The notes: generated by a model from the letters alone, not told the origin. A DNA stretch of 64,000 nt from an uncultured Collinsella sp. (GCA_958405565.1 CATYEN010000003.1:22685-86684), one strand, 5' to 3'; numbered from the stretch's first letter, positions 16,490 to 26,284 are shown. Numbers and translations are program-made.

Positions 16490-16841
16490 GGGCAACTCCT
16501 TTGGGTGAAATCGGAAATGTTCATAACAATTTTTTCTCATGGTAACACGGTGTCTATTGACTCGCATATTCGCAGGTACATTGCGTAATACAGACGAGCG
16601 GTAGGATTTTGGCGGTAAACGGTTGACCAAAAGAAAAGTTAGATGTTATTTTGACCGGACACTTTCCTGACCTGCGGAAATGCATTGTCTCAGCTTAAGA
16701 ATAGTCTGATAACAAAAAATTATTATTGAGAATGAGAATCATCTTTAATACGATATGCAACGAAGGCACAACCTCAACCCCGCACTGCGTCACAATAGAG
16801 CGTTAGATGCGAAAACAACTACTTCGAGGATTGGTGGTCAA
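16490..16841. promoter_or_regulatory. Divergent promoter region of the YheO-like gene and the NCS2 permease, with a Fur-like box
   Basis: 352 bases. At 16728-16746 GAGAATGAGAATCATCTTT resembles the Fur box GATAATGATAATCATTATC. Two A/T-rich sites, ATAACAATTTTTT near 16525 and ATAACAAAAAATTATT near 16709, resemble halves of the AACAAA-N3-TTTGTT palindromes found beside the second YheO-like gene. No purine riboswitch fold was recognised. Confidence 0.45.
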
Positions 16842-18236
16842 ATGACCCAGGAGACGGTTACGAACGGCACTGAAGCCCTGTTCACTCGCGAAGGCATGCC
16901 TCCCGTTAAGGAAATGATCCCGTGTGCCCTTCAGCACGTACTGGCATCGTTTGCCGGCATCATTACCCCGGCGGTCATCATGGCCGGCGTCTACGGCTTT
17001 AATAGCCAGCAGAGCACCGACATCATCCAGGTCGCGCTCATTCTTTCGGCGATCGATACGGCCCTTCAGGCCTTCGCTCCCTTCCGTCGCATCGGCGGCG
17101 GCCTGCCCATCGTCATGGGCGTTTCGTTCGCGTTCCTGCCGGCTCTGCAGGCCATGGGTGCCTCGGGCTTTAGCTTTGGTGCGCTGCTGGGCGGCGAGAT
17201 CGTCGGCGGCGCCGTCGCGGTCCTCTTTGGTCTGGCCTACAGCAAGATCAAGTGGCTGTTCCCGCCCGTCGTGACCGGTACGGTCATCTTCTCCATCGGC
17301 GTTTCGCTGTATCCCACGGCCGTCAAGTATATGGCCGGCGGTATGGGTACGCCGCTGTGGGGCACTCCGCAGGCCTGGTGCGTCGCTCTTATCACCTTCG
17401 CCGTGGTCTTTGCGCTCGCCAACTTTGGCAAGGGCACGCTCAAGCTGGGATCCGTGTTCTTTGGCATGATCGTTGGCATGATCGTTTCGATCCCCTTTGG
17501 CATGATCGACTTCTCCAGCGTCGCCACCGCTCAGGTCTTCGCCCTTCCCAAGCTCATGCCCTACGCGCTCGAGTTTGATCCCGAAGTCTGCATTACCCTC
17601 GCTGTCGTGTTCCCCATGGTTGCCATCCAGGTTATCGGTGACGTCTCCGCCGCCTGCCTGGGCTCCATCGACCGTATGCCCACCGAGCGCGAGCTCTCCG
17701 GCGCTATCGTGTCCCAGGGCCTCACCTCTATGGTCGGCGGCCTGCTGGGCGGTCTTCCCACCAGCGCCCTTGGCCAGAACGTGGGCATCATCTGCTCCAA
17801 CAAGGTCGTCAACAAGTGGGTCTTTGTGATCATTGCGGCCGTCTTTGCCATCGCCGGTCTGTTCCCGCAGCTCTCTGCCGTCCTTTCCGCTATCCCGCAG
17901 CCTGTCATCGGCGGCGCGACCGTCGGCGTCTTTGGCACCATCACCATGAACGGCGTGCGCATGTTCACCCGCGAGGGCCTCACGCAGCGCACTACCACCA
18001 TCGTCGGTACCTCTGTCGTCTTTGGCCTGGGTATCTGGATGGCCAGCGGTTGCCTTGCCGGCGAGGGTATGCCCGCCTGGGTGTCCACCGTCATCGGCTC
18101 CAATGCCGTAACCCCCACCGCCATCATGGCCATTGTCCTTAACCTGATCCTTCCGCAGACGCCGGTCGTGGCTCAGCACATCGATGCTGCCAAGGACGCT
18201 GCCGTGGATCTGGTCTTGCCCGAGAGCAAGAAGTAA
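16842..18236 (+). CDS. NCS2 family xanthine/uric acid:cation symporter
   Basis: Imports a purine (xanthine, urate or hypoxanthine) with H+ or Na+. The protein has about 14 hydrophobic segments, and the NCS2 signature ALGQNVGI near residue 310 with the substrate-binding Gln. EVCITLAVVFPMVAIQVIGD carries the acidic residue of segment 8. 464 residues is the family norm. ATG 16842 is chosen because the longer frame upstream is not conserved in style. ssnA follows. Exact substrate is inferred from context: uptake for the downstream purine catabolic genes. Confidence 0.88.
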   Translation: MTQETVTNGTEALFTREGMPPVKEMIPCALQHVLASFAGIITPAVIMAGVYGFNSQQSTDIIQVALILSAIDTALQAFAPFRRIGGGLPIVMGVSFAFLPALQAMGASGFSFGALLGGEIVGGAVAVLFGLAYSKIKWLFPPVVTGTVIFSIGVSLYPTAVKYMAGGMGTPLWGTPQAWCVALITFAVVFALANFGKGTLKLGSVFFGMIVGMIVSIPFGMIDFSSVATAQVFALPKLMPYALEFDPEVCITLAVVFPMVAIQVIGDVSAACLGSIDRMPTERELSGAIVSQGLTSMVGGLLGGLPTSALGQNVGIICSNKVVNKWVFVIIAAVFAIAGLFPQLSAVLSAIPQPVIGGATVGVFGTITMNGVRMFTREGLTQRTTTIVGTSVVFGLGIWMASGCLAGEGMPAWVSTVIGSNAVTPTAIMAIVLNLILPQTPVVAQHIDAAKDAAVDLVLPESKK

Positions 18237-18431
18237 CCAATTCGGTGCTATTCGTCGGCGGGCGCATCGCCTCGTCCGCCGACGTCATGCGGCGCCAAGC
18301 CGCACTTCAAAGGGTTTGTCCCTTTGGTGAAGCGTTGACGGGAGAGGGCCCGTTTCCGGTGTAGGCCGGCGCTTCGCACTTCGCCATGTCAGAGGTGTCA
18401 AACCCCGCCCCTGATGTTGAAGGGAGCATCC
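18237..18431 (+). other. Hairpin-rich spacer before ssnA
   Basis: Contains GTCGGCGG / CCGCCGAC (18254-18283) and CTTCAAAGGG / CCCTTTGGTGAAG (about 18304-18331). No T-run follows, so read-through from the permease gene into ssnA is likely. Confidence 0.4.
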
Positions 18432-19787
18432 ATGCTTCTGGTCGCTAACGGTTCTGTCTTTACCCGCAATGCTCAGACCCCGTTCATTCCAAACGGTGCG
18501 GTCGCCATTGACGGAGATACGATCGTCGAAGTGGGCCCCGAGTGCGAGCTCAAGGCCAAGTACCCGGATGCCGAGTACGTCGACGCCCAGGGCAACCTCA
18601 TCATGCCCGGACTCATCAACTGCCACACTCACATCTACTCGGGTCTGGCCCGCGGTCTTGCCATTAAAGGCTGCAACCCCACCAACTTCCTGGAGAATCT
18701 TGAGCAGCAGTGGTGGAAGATCGACGACAACCTGACGCTCGACGGCACCAAGGCCAGCGCCTATGCCACGATTCTTGACTCCATCCGCGATGGCGTCACC
18801 ACGATCTTCGATCACCATGCGAGCTTCTGCGAGATCCCGGGAAGCCTCTTTACCATTAAGGATGCAGCTCAGGAGCTGGGCATGCGTTCGTGCCTGTGCT
18901 ACGAGGTCTCCGATCGCCGCGGCCAGGAAAAATGCGATCAGGCCATTGCCGAGAACGCCGAATTTGCCCAGTGGGCCGCCAAGGAGCGTCGCGATAACGA
19001 CAACCACATGATCGCTGCCATGTTTGGCGGTCACGCCACCTTTACGCTGTCGGACGAGACCATGGACAAGATGGCAGAGGCCAACAACGGCCTGACCGGC
19101 TTCCACATCCATGTGTGTGAGGGCATGAACGACGTGTGGGACTCCCGCCTCAACCACGGTGGCATCAGCCCCGTCGAGCGCCTGCTGCAGCACGACCTGC
19201 TGGGTCCCGACACCATGCTCGGCCACTGCATCCACGTGACGCCCGCCGAGATGGATATCGTCAAGGAGTCCGGCACCTGGCTCGTCAACAACCCCGAATC
19301 TAATATGGGCAACGCCGTAGGCTGCGCCCCCGTGCTCGAGTTCTTCCGCCGCGGCATCCCCGTGTGCATGGGCACCGACGCCTACACTCACGATATGCTC
19401 GAGAGCCTTAAGGTCTTCCTGATCATCCAGCGCCACAACGCCGCTATGCCCAACGTGGGCTGGTGCGAGGCCATGACCATGCTGTTCGAGAACAACGCCA
19501 AGATGGCGAGCAAGTACTTCGATCGCAAGCTCGGTGTGCTCGAGGCCGGCGCTGCCGCCGACGTCATCGTTATGGACTACAAGCCCTTTACGCCGCTGAG
19601 CGAGGAGAACATCGACGGCCACATGCTCTTTGGCATGATGGGCAAAAATTGCCGCACCACCATCATCAACGGCCGCGTCCTGTACAAGGATCGCGAGTTT
19701 GTCGGTATCGATGAGGACAAGATCAACGCGTGGACCATGGCCGAGTCCAAGAAGCTCTGGAGCACGCTCAACGATCGCGCCTACTAA
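18432..19787 (+). CDS. ssnA: Aminohydrolase SsnA (amidohydrolase superfamily)
   Basis: Metal-dependent hydrolase of the amidohydrolase superfamily related to guanine and chlorohydrolase-type deaminases, and a marker of the selenium-linked purine gene set. NCHTHIYSG holds metal ligands His65 and His67, followed by FHIHVCEG, GHCIHV and GTDAYTHDM with the catalytic Asp. 451 residues. ATG 18432 has AAGGGAG upstream. In gut bacteria ssnA belongs to the cluster required for anaerobic urate use; its exact substrate is not established from sequence. Confidence 0.93.
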   Translation: MLLVANGSVFTRNAQTPFIPNGAVAIDGDTIVEVGPECELKAKYPDAEYVDAQGNLIMPGLINCHTHIYSGLARGLAIKGCNPTNFLENLEQQWWKIDDNLTLDGTKASAYATILDSIRDGVTTIFDHHASFCEIPGSLFTIKDAAQELGMRSCLCYEVSDRRGQEKCDQAIAENAEFAQWAAKERRDNDNHMIAAMFGGHATFTLSDETMDKMAEANNGLTGFHIHVCEGMNDVWDSRLNHGGISPVERLLQHDLLGPDTMLGHCIHVTPAEMDIVKESGTWLVNNPESNMGNAVGCAPVLEFFRRGIPVCMGTDAYTHDMLESLKVFLIIQRHNAAMPNVGWCEAMTMLFENNAKMASKYFDRKLGVLEAGAAADVIVMDYKPFTPLSEENIDGHMLFGMMGKNCRTTIINGRVLYKDREFVGIDEDKINAWTMAESKKLWSTLNDRAY

Positions 19788-19802
19788 TTACAAGTAGATT
19801 CG

Positions 19803-19861
19803 CGCGCGTCGGATGTTTCGCCGCATCCGACGCGCGTATAGGCGACCTCCGCGGGGTCGCC
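19803..19861 (+). repeat. Two consecutive hairpins between ssnA and ygfK
   Basis: CGCGCGTCGGATG pairs with CATCCGACGCGCG (19803-19836), followed by GGCGACC / GGTCGCC (about 19840-19861). There is no T-run. The first stem is 13 bp and perfect, and could tune expression or stabilise RNA ends within the operon. Confidence 0.6.
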
Positions 19862-19935
19862 GGCGCTGTGCTAGCGCTACACCGTATTTGCGCCCGCCGC
19901 GCGGTCTCGCCGGGCGTTACAGAGAGGAGCTCACT

Positions 19936-22935
19936 ATGAGCGACATCATGAGGCCGATCCCGTTTTCGCAGCTGATGAACTGGATCATCGAGGAGCACAA
20001 GACCCAGGGCGCCGTCTTTGGCGTGCGCAAGATGGTCGCGACCAACCAGGAGGGCGCGCTTCCCATTTTTGACGAGCGCATCGAGACTCCTTTTGGCCCG
20101 GCAGCCGGCCCCAACACGCAGCTGGCCCAGAACATCGTGGCATCCTACGTGGCTGGCTCTCGTTTCTTTGAGCTCAAGACCGTTCAGGTCATGGACGGCG
20201 AGGAGCTCTCCAAGTGCGTCAACAAGCCCTGCATCGTGGCTCAGGACGAGTGCTACAACTGCGAATGGTCGACCGAGCTCGAGGTTCCGCAGGCCTTTGC
20301 CGAGTACGTGAAGGCATGGTTCGCCTGCCACCTGATCGCTCGCGAGTACGGTCTGGGTAGCCCGGACGGCTTTGTCTTCAACATGTCCGTGGGCTATGAC
20401 CTGGAGGGTATCAAGAGCCCCAAGGTCGACGCCTACATCGAGGGCATGAAGGACGCCAGCGGCTCCGAAGTTTGGAACGAGTGCCGCACGTGGGCGCTCG
20501 CCAACCTGGACAAGTTTGAGCATGTTGACGCCGCGTTTGTCGAGTCCATTCCGGCGCGCGTGTCCAACTCCATCACCGAGTCTACCCTGCACGGCTGCCC
20601 GCCCGCCGAGATCGAGCGCATCGCGACCTATCTGATCACCGAGAAGGGCCTCAACACCTACATCAAGTGCAACCCCACGCTGCTGGGCTATGAGTTTGCC
20701 CGCCAGCGTCTGAACGAGCTGGGCTTTGACTACATCGTCTTCGACGACACGCACTTCCGCGAGGACCTGCAGTGGGTCGACGCCGTGCCCATGTTCGAGC
20801 GCCTGATTGCCCTGTGCGCCGAGCGCGGTCTTGAGTTTGGTGTCAAGCTGACCAACACGTTCCCCGTCGACGTGACGAGGAACGAGCTGCCCTCCACCGA
20901 GATGTACATGTCGGGCCGTTCGCTGTTCTCGCTGACCATCGAGGCCGCCCGTCGCATTACCGAGCAGTTCGATGGCAAGCTGCGCATCAGCTACTCCGGC
21001 GGTGCCACGGTCTACAACATCCGCGCCCTGTACGATGCCGGCATTTGGCCCGTCACCCTGGCGACCGACGTGCTCAAGCCCGGTGGCTACGAGCGCTTTA
21101 GCCAGATGGCCGGCGAGTTTACCGATCTGGACGGCAAGCCGTTCGCGGGCGTCTCTCTCGAGGCCGTGACTGCGATTCAGACCGACTCGCTCACCAACCC
21201 GCTCTACAAGAAGCCGCTGCGCCCGCTGCCCGACCGCAAGGTTGCCGGCAAGAGCCCGCTTTCCGACTGCTTTACCACGCCGTGCCGCACGAGCTGCCCC
21301 ATCCAGCAGGATATTCCCGCCTATCTGGCGGCTGTTGACGAGGGCCGCTACGAGGACGCGTTCAACATTATCATCGAGCGCAACGCCCTGCCGTTCATTA
21401 CCGGTACCATCTGCCCGCATCCCTGCGGTCGTGCCTGTGAGCGTGCATTCTACGAGCCCGAGGGCGCCCAGATCCGCGCCAGCAAGCTCAAGGCAGCCCG
21501 TGAGGCCATGACCGCTGTGCTGCCCAAGCTGCGCGCCCAAGCCATTGCCAACGACAGCGAGCGCAACGTTGCCGTTATCGGCGGCGGCCCGGCCGGTCTG
21601 GCGACGGCGTTCTTCCTGACGCGTGCCGGCGTGCCCGTCACCATCTTCGAGGCCCGCGATTCGCTCGGCGGCGTGGTCCGTCACGTGATTCCCGAGTTCC
21701 GTATCGCAAGCGACGATATCTCCCACGATGCCGAGCTCTGCCTGGCCTTTGGCGCCAAGGTGCAGCTCAATGCCCGCGTGGAGTCCATTGACGAGCTCAA
21801 GGCCCAGGGCTTTTCCGACGTGGTCGTGGCCACCGGTGCCTGGATGCCCGGTTCCGCCGGCCTGGGCGAGGGCGCCGAGCTCGACGTGCTGGAGTTCCTC
21901 GAGGCCGCCAAGAAGGGCGAGAAACTCGAGCTGGGCGAGGACGTCGTGGTCATTGGCGCCGGCAACACCGCCATGGACGCGGCTCGCGTGGCCAAGCGCC
22001 TGGCTGGCGTGAAGAACGTGCGCCTGGTGTATCGTCGCACCAAGAAGCAGATGCCCGCCGACGAGGAAGAGCTCGATCTTGCTCTTGCCGACGGCGTTGA
22101 GTTCTGCGAGCTGCTGGCGCCCAAGGCGCTCAACGGTGCCGTGCTGACCTGCGATGTTATGGAGCTTGGCGAGCCGGATGCAAGCGGCCGTCGCAGTCCC
22201 GTCGCCACGGGCGAGACTGTCGAGCTTTCCGCCACCACGGTGATCTGCGCCGTGGGCGAGGGCATCGATGCCAGCCTGTACGATGCCGCGGGCGTCGAGC
22301 ATGACCGTCGCGGCCGCCTTGCCGCCACCTCCACCGGCGTCGAGGGCGTCTGGGCTGCGGGCGACTGCCGCCGCGGTCCGGCCACCGTGGTCGAGGCTAT
22401 CGCCGACGCCGCCGAGGTTGCCCGTGCCATCGCTGGCGTAGACTTTAACAAGTACGCCGACTGCAACGAGCAGGCTGGCCGCGAGGACACCTGCTACGAG
22501 CGCAAGGGGTCGCTGTGCCGCGACAAGCGCAACTGCACCAAGACCCGCTGCCTGGGCTGCGGCTCGGTGTGCGAGGTCTGCTGCGACGTGTGCCCCAACC
22601 GCGCCAACGTGGCAATTAAGGTGCCGGGCCTGGCCAAGCATCAGGTCGTCCATGTCGACGGCATGTGCAACGAGTGCGGCAACTGCGCCGTGTTCTGCCC
22701 CTACCAGGAGGGTCGTCCCTACAAGGACAAACTCACCCTGTTCTGGAGCGAGCAAGACATGGAGAACTCCGAGAACGAGGGCTTCCTGGCCGTGGACGAG
22801 GATCACTTTAAGGTCCGCGTCGCCGGCACGGTCCGCACCGTCTCGGTCGATGCCGTCAACACCGGTCTGCCTGAGGCCGTCCGCCTGACCATCAGGGCTG
22901 TGCGCGACAACTATTCGTACCTTCTTAAGAAATAG
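19936..22935 (+). CDS. ygfK: YgfK, FAD/Fe-S oxidoreductase of the selenium-linked purine system
   Basis: Large cytoplasmic flavo-iron-sulfur protein, historically called a putative selenate reductase subunit and now placed in anaerobic purine/urate breakdown. Residues 1-430 resemble a dihydroorotate dehydrogenase-type barrel. CRTSCPIQQDIPAY (about 447) starts the glutamate-synthase-like Fe-S domain, VAVIGGGPAGLATAFFL (about 544) binds FAD, VVVIGAGNTAMDAARVAKRL (about 669) binds NAD(P)H, and CLGCGSVCEVCC and CNECGNCAVFCP (about 870 and 910) are 4Fe-4S ligands. 999 residues, close to the E. coli protein. GAGAGGAG precedes ATG 19936. It probably takes electrons from, or supplies them to, the ferredoxin and Xdh encoded next. 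Confidence 0.94.
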   Translation: MSDIMRPIPFSQLMNWIIEEHKTQGAVFGVRKMVATNQEGALPIFDERIETPFGPAAGPNTQLAQNIVASYVAGSRFFELKTVQVMDGEELSKCVNKPCIVAQDECYNCEWSTELEVPQAFAEYVKAWFACHLIAREYGLGSPDGFVFNMSVGYDLEGIKSPKVDAYIEGMKDASGSEVWNECRTWALANLDKFEHVDAAFVESIPARVSNSITESTLHGCPPAEIERIATYLITEKGLNTYIKCNPTLLGYEFARQRLNELGFDYIVFDDTHFREDLQWVDAVPMFERLIALCAERGLEFGVKLTNTFPVDVTRNELPSTEMYMSGRSLFSLTIEAARRITEQFDGKLRISYSGGATVYNIRALYDAGIWPVTLATDVLKPGGYERFSQMAGEFTDLDGKPFAGVSLEAVTAIQTDSLTNPLYKKPLRPLPDRKVAGKSPLSDCFTTPCRTSCPIQQDIPAYLAAVDEGRYEDAFNIIIERNALPFITGTICPHPCGRACERAFYEPEGAQIRASKLKAAREAMTAVLPKLRAQAIANDSERNVAVIGGGPAGLATAFFLTRAGVPVTIFEARDSLGGVVRHVIPEFRIASDDISHDAELCLAFGAKVQLNARVESIDELKAQGFSDVVVATGAWMPGSAGLGEGAELDVLEFLEAAKKGEKLELGEDVVVIGAGNTAMDAARVAKRLAGVKNVRLVYRRTKKQMPADEEELDLALADGVEFCELLAPKALNGAVLTCDVMELGEPDASGRRSPVATGETVELSATTVICAVGEGIDASLYDAAGVEHDRRGRLAATSTGVEGVWAAGDCRRGPATVVEAIADAAEVARAIAGVDFNKYADCNEQAGREDTCYERKGSLCRDKRNCTKTRCLGCGSVCEVCCDVCPNRANVAIKVPGLAKHQVVHVDGMCNECGNCAVFCPYQEGRPYKDKLTLFWSEQDMENSENEGFLAVDEDHFKVRVAGTVRTVSVDAVNTGLPEAVRLTIRAVRDNYSYLLKK

Positions 22936-22946
22936 GCGAGTCTCTT

Positions 22947-23426
22947 ATGGCCAAATCCATTCAACATAACGTGGCCTACGTTGCCTGCGGAAGCGGTTGC
23001 GCCTCCGCAGGCGGCGACGCCCGCTGCAGCGAAGGCTGCATTGGCTGTGGTGCTTGCGTCACGGCCTGCCCCCACGGTGCCATTGCGCTGGTCGATGGCG
23101 TCGCCCGCGTGGATCGCTCCAAGTGCACGGGCTGTGGCCTGTGCGGCATGGCGTGCCCGCAGCGCGTGATCGCCTTCGTTCCCGGCTACCAGAACATCCT
23201 GGTGCGCTGCAACAACACCGATAAGGGCGCCATCGCCCGCAAGATTTGCGGCACGAGCTGCATCGGTTGCGGCATGTGCGCCAAAAAGTGCCCTGCCGGT
23301 GCTATCCGCATCGAGGACAACTGCGCCCATATCGATGGCGCGGACTGCCTGTCGTGCGGCATGTGTGCCGTCGTCTGCCCGCATGGCGCCATCCACGACC
23401 GCACCGGCATCGCCGCCGGCGTGTAG
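22947..23426 (+). CDS. Multi-[4Fe-4S] ferredoxin-type protein
   Basis: Electron carrier of 159 residues with four Cys-x2-Cys-x2-Cys-type clusters: CIGCGACVTACP, CTGCGLCGMACP, CIGCGMCAKKCP and CLSCGMCAVVCP, so about four 4Fe-4S centres in two ferredoxin repeats. The N-terminal CGSGC-CASAGGDARC adds further Cys residues, as in RnfB-like proteins. It starts 11 bases after ygfK and ends 12 bases before xdh, so it is the likely electron link between them. In E. coli the comparable place is held by YgfS. Confidence 0.9.
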   Translation: MAKSIQHNVAYVACGSGCASAGGDARCSEGCIGCGACVTACPHGAIALVDGVARVDRSKCTGCGLCGMACPQRVIAFVPGYQNILVRCNNTDKGAIARKICGTSCIGCGMCAKKCPAGAIRIEDNCAHIDGADCLSCGMCAVVCPHGAIHDRTGIAAGV

Positions 23427-23438
23427 AGGGGAATCACC

Positions 23439-26216
23439 ATGGCACAGGAATTCACTTTTACCGTTAACGGCGTCGAGCGCACGACGACGCAGAACAAGCC
23501 ACTGCTGCGCTACCTGCGCGACGACCTGCATATTCACTCTGCCAAGGACGGCTGCTCCGAGGGTGCCTGCGGCACCTGCACCATTCACGTGGACGGTGCG
23601 GCCGTCAAGGCCTGCGTGCTGACCACCGCCCTTGCCGCCGGCCGCAACATCGTGACCGTCGAGGGCCTGCCCGAGGACGTGCGCGAGGCCTTTGTGTACG
23701 CCTTTGGCGCCGTGGGCGCCGTGCAGTGCGGTTTTTGCATCCCCGGCATGGTCATGGCAGGTGCAGCGCTCATCGCCGAGGACCCCGAGCCCACCGAGGA
23801 GCAGATCAAGTACGCCATTCGCGGCAATGTCTGCCGTTGCACCGGCTACAAGAAGATCATCGAGGGCATCGCACTCGCCGCTGCGGTGCTCCGCGGCGAA
23901 AAGCAGATCGACGAGGACTTGGAGCGCGGCGATGACTACGGCGTGGGCAAGCGCGCCTTCCGTATCGACGTGCGCAAGAAGGTGCTCGGCGAGGGCAAGT
24001 ATCCCGACGACATCGACGAGCTCGATCAGCCGGGCCTGACCTATGCCAGCGCCGTGCGCTCCAAGTATCCGCGCGCCCGGGTGCTCTCCATCGATACCTC
24101 CAAAGCCGAGGCTCTGCCCGGCGTGGTGGGCATCCTGCGCGCCGAGGACGTGCCGGTTAACCAGGTCGGCCACCTTATCCAGGACTGGGACGTCATGATT
24201 GCGGCGGGCGATATCACCCGCTGCGTGGGTGACGCCATTGTGCTGGTGGTCGCCGAGGACGAGGCGACGCTCGAGAAGGCCAAGAAGCTCGTAAAGATTG
24301 ATTATGAGCCGCTGGAGCCCGTGCGCAACATTGCCGAGGCCAAGGCGGCCGACGCCCCGCGCCTGCACGACAGCTTCTTTGCCTTTGGCAACACGGTGGA
24401 GCTCAAGGACAACGTGTGCCAGAGCCGTCACGTGACGCGCGGTGACGCCGCCAAGGCGCTGGCGGAGAGCGCGTTCACCGTGACGCAGCGCTTTACCACG
24501 CCTTTTACCGAGCATGCCTTCTTGGAGCCCGAGTGCGCCGTTGCCTTCCCGTACAAGAACGGCGTCAAGGTGCAGTCGACCGACCAGGGCGCCTACGATA
24601 CGCGCAAAGAGTGCGCCCATATGTTTGGCTGGGATAACGAGCCCGAGCGCGTGGTTGTCGAGACCATGCTCGTGGGCGGCGGTTTTGGCGGTAAGGAGGA
24701 CGTTTCGGTCCAGCATCTGGCCGCGCTTGCTGCCTATAAGCTCCAGCGTCCTGTGAAGTGTAAGCTCACGCGTGCCGAGTCGCTTGCGTTCCATCCCAAG
24801 CGCCATGCCATGGACGGCACCTTTACGCTGGGTTGCGACGCCGAGGGCAACTTTACCGGCCTGGACTGCGAGATCAACTTTGATACCGGCGCCTACGCAT
24901 CGCTGTGCGGCCCGGTGCTCGAGCGCGCCTGCACGCATGCCGTCGGCCCCTACAAGTATCAGAACACCGACATTCGCGGTTTTGGCTACTACACCAACAA
25001 CCCGCCCGCCGGCGCGTACCGCGGCTTTGGCGTTTGCCAGTCCGAGTTTGCGCTCGAGAGCCTGATTGACTTGCTGGCAGAGAAGGTCGGCCTGGATCCG
25101 TGGGAGATTCGCTACCGCAACGCCATCGAGCCGGGCGAGGTTTTGCCCAACGGCCAGATTGCCGACTGCTCCACGGCGCTGAAGGAGACGCTGCTCGAGG
25201 TCAAGGATGCCTACTACGCGCATCCCGGCCACGCCGGCATCGCCTGCGCCATGAAGAACGCCGGTGTGGGCGTGGGCTTGCCCGATGCCGGTCGCTGCAA
25301 GATTCGCGTCGAGAACGGCGTGGCTGTGGTCTATGCCGCCACGTCCGACATCGGCCAGGGCTGCAACACGGTCTTTTTGCAGGACGTTGCCGAGGCCTGC
25401 GGTTTGCCGCTGAGCTGCATCGCCAACGGCGAGTGCTCCACCGAGAACGCTCCCGACTCCGGCACCACGTCTGGCTCGCGTCAGACGGTCGTGACCGGCG
25501 AGGCCGTGCGCGGCGCCGCCTTCCTGCTGCGCGACGCCATGGTTGGCATCGAGGCCGGCAAGCCTGCGCCTACCGCCCCGGTGAGCGCGCATGGCGACGG
25601 CGTCAAGATCGAGTACGACGACGGTCGCGCCTATCAGCTGCGCACGCAGGAGCTCGTCGCCGGCCAGGGTATGCATCCTCAGGATCCCGCGGCCGCCATC
25701 AAGGCGCTCGAGGGATGCGAGTTTGGCTACGTGTATCTGGAGCCGACCGACAAACTGGGCGCCGACGTCCCCAATCCCAAGAGCCACATCTGCTACGGCT
25801 TTGCCACGCATGTGGTCATTCTGGATGATGACGGCCGTGTGAGCGAGGTCTATGCCGCGCACGATTCGGGCAAGGTGGTCAACCCCATCTCCATCCAGGG
25901 TCAGATCGAAGGCGGCGTGCTCATGGGTATGGGCTATGCGCTTACCGAGGATTGGCCGCTCAAGGACTGCGTACCCCAGGCAAGGTACGGTACACTCGGG
26001 TTGTTCCGTGCGCCCGAGATTCCGGATATCCACGCCATCTACGTGGAGAAGGACGAGCTGCTGCCCGTGGCATACGGCGGCAAGGGCATTGGCGAGATCG
26101 CCACGATCCCCACGGCGCCCGCCGTACAGAACGCCTACCGCGCGTTTGACGGCAAACTGCGCCCGGATCTGCCCATGGTGGATACCCCGTACAGCCGCGC
26201 TCGCCACCGCGGCTAG
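23439..26216 (+). CDS. Selenium-dependent xanthine dehydrogenase, fused Fe-S and molybdenum domains
   Basis: Molybdenum hydroxylase interconverting hypoxanthine, xanthine and urate, with a labile selenium in place of a sulfur ligand. Residues 1-160 bind two 2Fe-2S clusters: Cys39, Cys44, Cys47 and Cys59, then VQCGFC near 96 and CRCTGY near 131. The molybdopterin part shows GGGFGGKED, AYRGFGVCQ, PDSGTTSGSR and the catalytic Glu in GKGIGE near the C-terminus. 925 residues. No FAD domain or separate FAD subunit is present, so electrons must leave through the ferredoxin and YgfK. There is no in-frame TGA; selenium would be added by the accessory proteins, not as selenocysteine. Confidence 0.93.
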   Translation: MAQEFTFTVNGVERTTTQNKPLLRYLRDDLHIHSAKDGCSEGACGTCTIHVDGAAVKACVLTTALAAGRNIVTVEGLPEDVREAFVYAFGAVGAVQCGFCIPGMVMAGAALIAEDPEPTEEQIKYAIRGNVCRCTGYKKIIEGIALAAAVLRGEKQIDEDLERGDDYGVGKRAFRIDVRKKVLGEGKYPDDIDELDQPGLTYASAVRSKYPRARVLSIDTSKAEALPGVVGILRAEDVPVNQVGHLIQDWDVMIAAGDITRCVGDAIVLVVAEDEATLEKAKKLVKIDYEPLEPVRNIAEAKAADAPRLHDSFFAFGNTVELKDNVCQSRHVTRGDAAKALAESAFTVTQRFTTPFTEHAFLEPECAVAFPYKNGVKVQSTDQGAYDTRKECAHMFGWDNEPERVVVETMLVGGGFGGKEDVSVQHLAALAAYKLQRPVKCKLTRAESLAFHPKRHAMDGTFTLGCDAEGNFTGLDCEINFDTGAYASLCGPVLERACTHAVGPYKYQNTDIRGFGYYTNNPPAGAYRGFGVCQSEFALESLIDLLAEKVGLDPWEIRYRNAIEPGEVLPNGQIADCSTALKETLLEVKDAYYAHPGHAGIACAMKNAGVGVGLPDAGRCKIRVENGVAVVYAATSDIGQGCNTVFLQDVAEACGLPLSCIANGECSTENAPDSGTTSGSRQTVVTGEAVRGAAFLLRDAMVGIEAGKPAPTAPVSAHGDGVKIEYDDGRAYQLRTQELVAGQGMHPQDPAAAIKALEGCEFGYVYLEPTDKLGADVPNPKSHICYGFATHVVILDDDGRVSEVYAAHDSGKVVNPISIQGQIEGGVLMGMGYALTEDWPLKDCVPQARYGTLGLFRAPEIPDIHAIYVEKDELLPVAYGGKGIGEIATIPTAPAVQNAYRAFDGKLRPDLPMVDTPYSRARHRG

Positions 26217-26284
26217 GGTAGGGCGCGGACAGCCATTGCTGACTGCCGTCTGCGCTTGCCATCAACTGTATAAGCTGCGCCTTT

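Noticed and set aside
16490..16841. Purine or xanthine riboswitch before the permease
   Set aside because: No conserved junction sequences or paired loops of the purine riboswitch were seen; the region looks like a protein-regulated promoter.
19768..22806. A 1012-residue open frame on the minus strand opposite ygfK
   Set aside because: It mirrors a strongly conserved coding gene in a GC-rich genome, where the complementary frame stays open by codon bias. It has no recognisable domain and no start site.
22911..26207. A 1098-residue open frame on the minus strand opposite the ferredoxin and xdh genes
   Set aside because: Same cause: it spans two real genes and their gap, with low-complexity His/Gly/Ala composition and no domain.
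23439..26216. Selenocysteine codon in xdh
   Set aside because: There is no in-frame TGA. Selenium in this enzyme class is a labile Mo ligand, not part of the chain.
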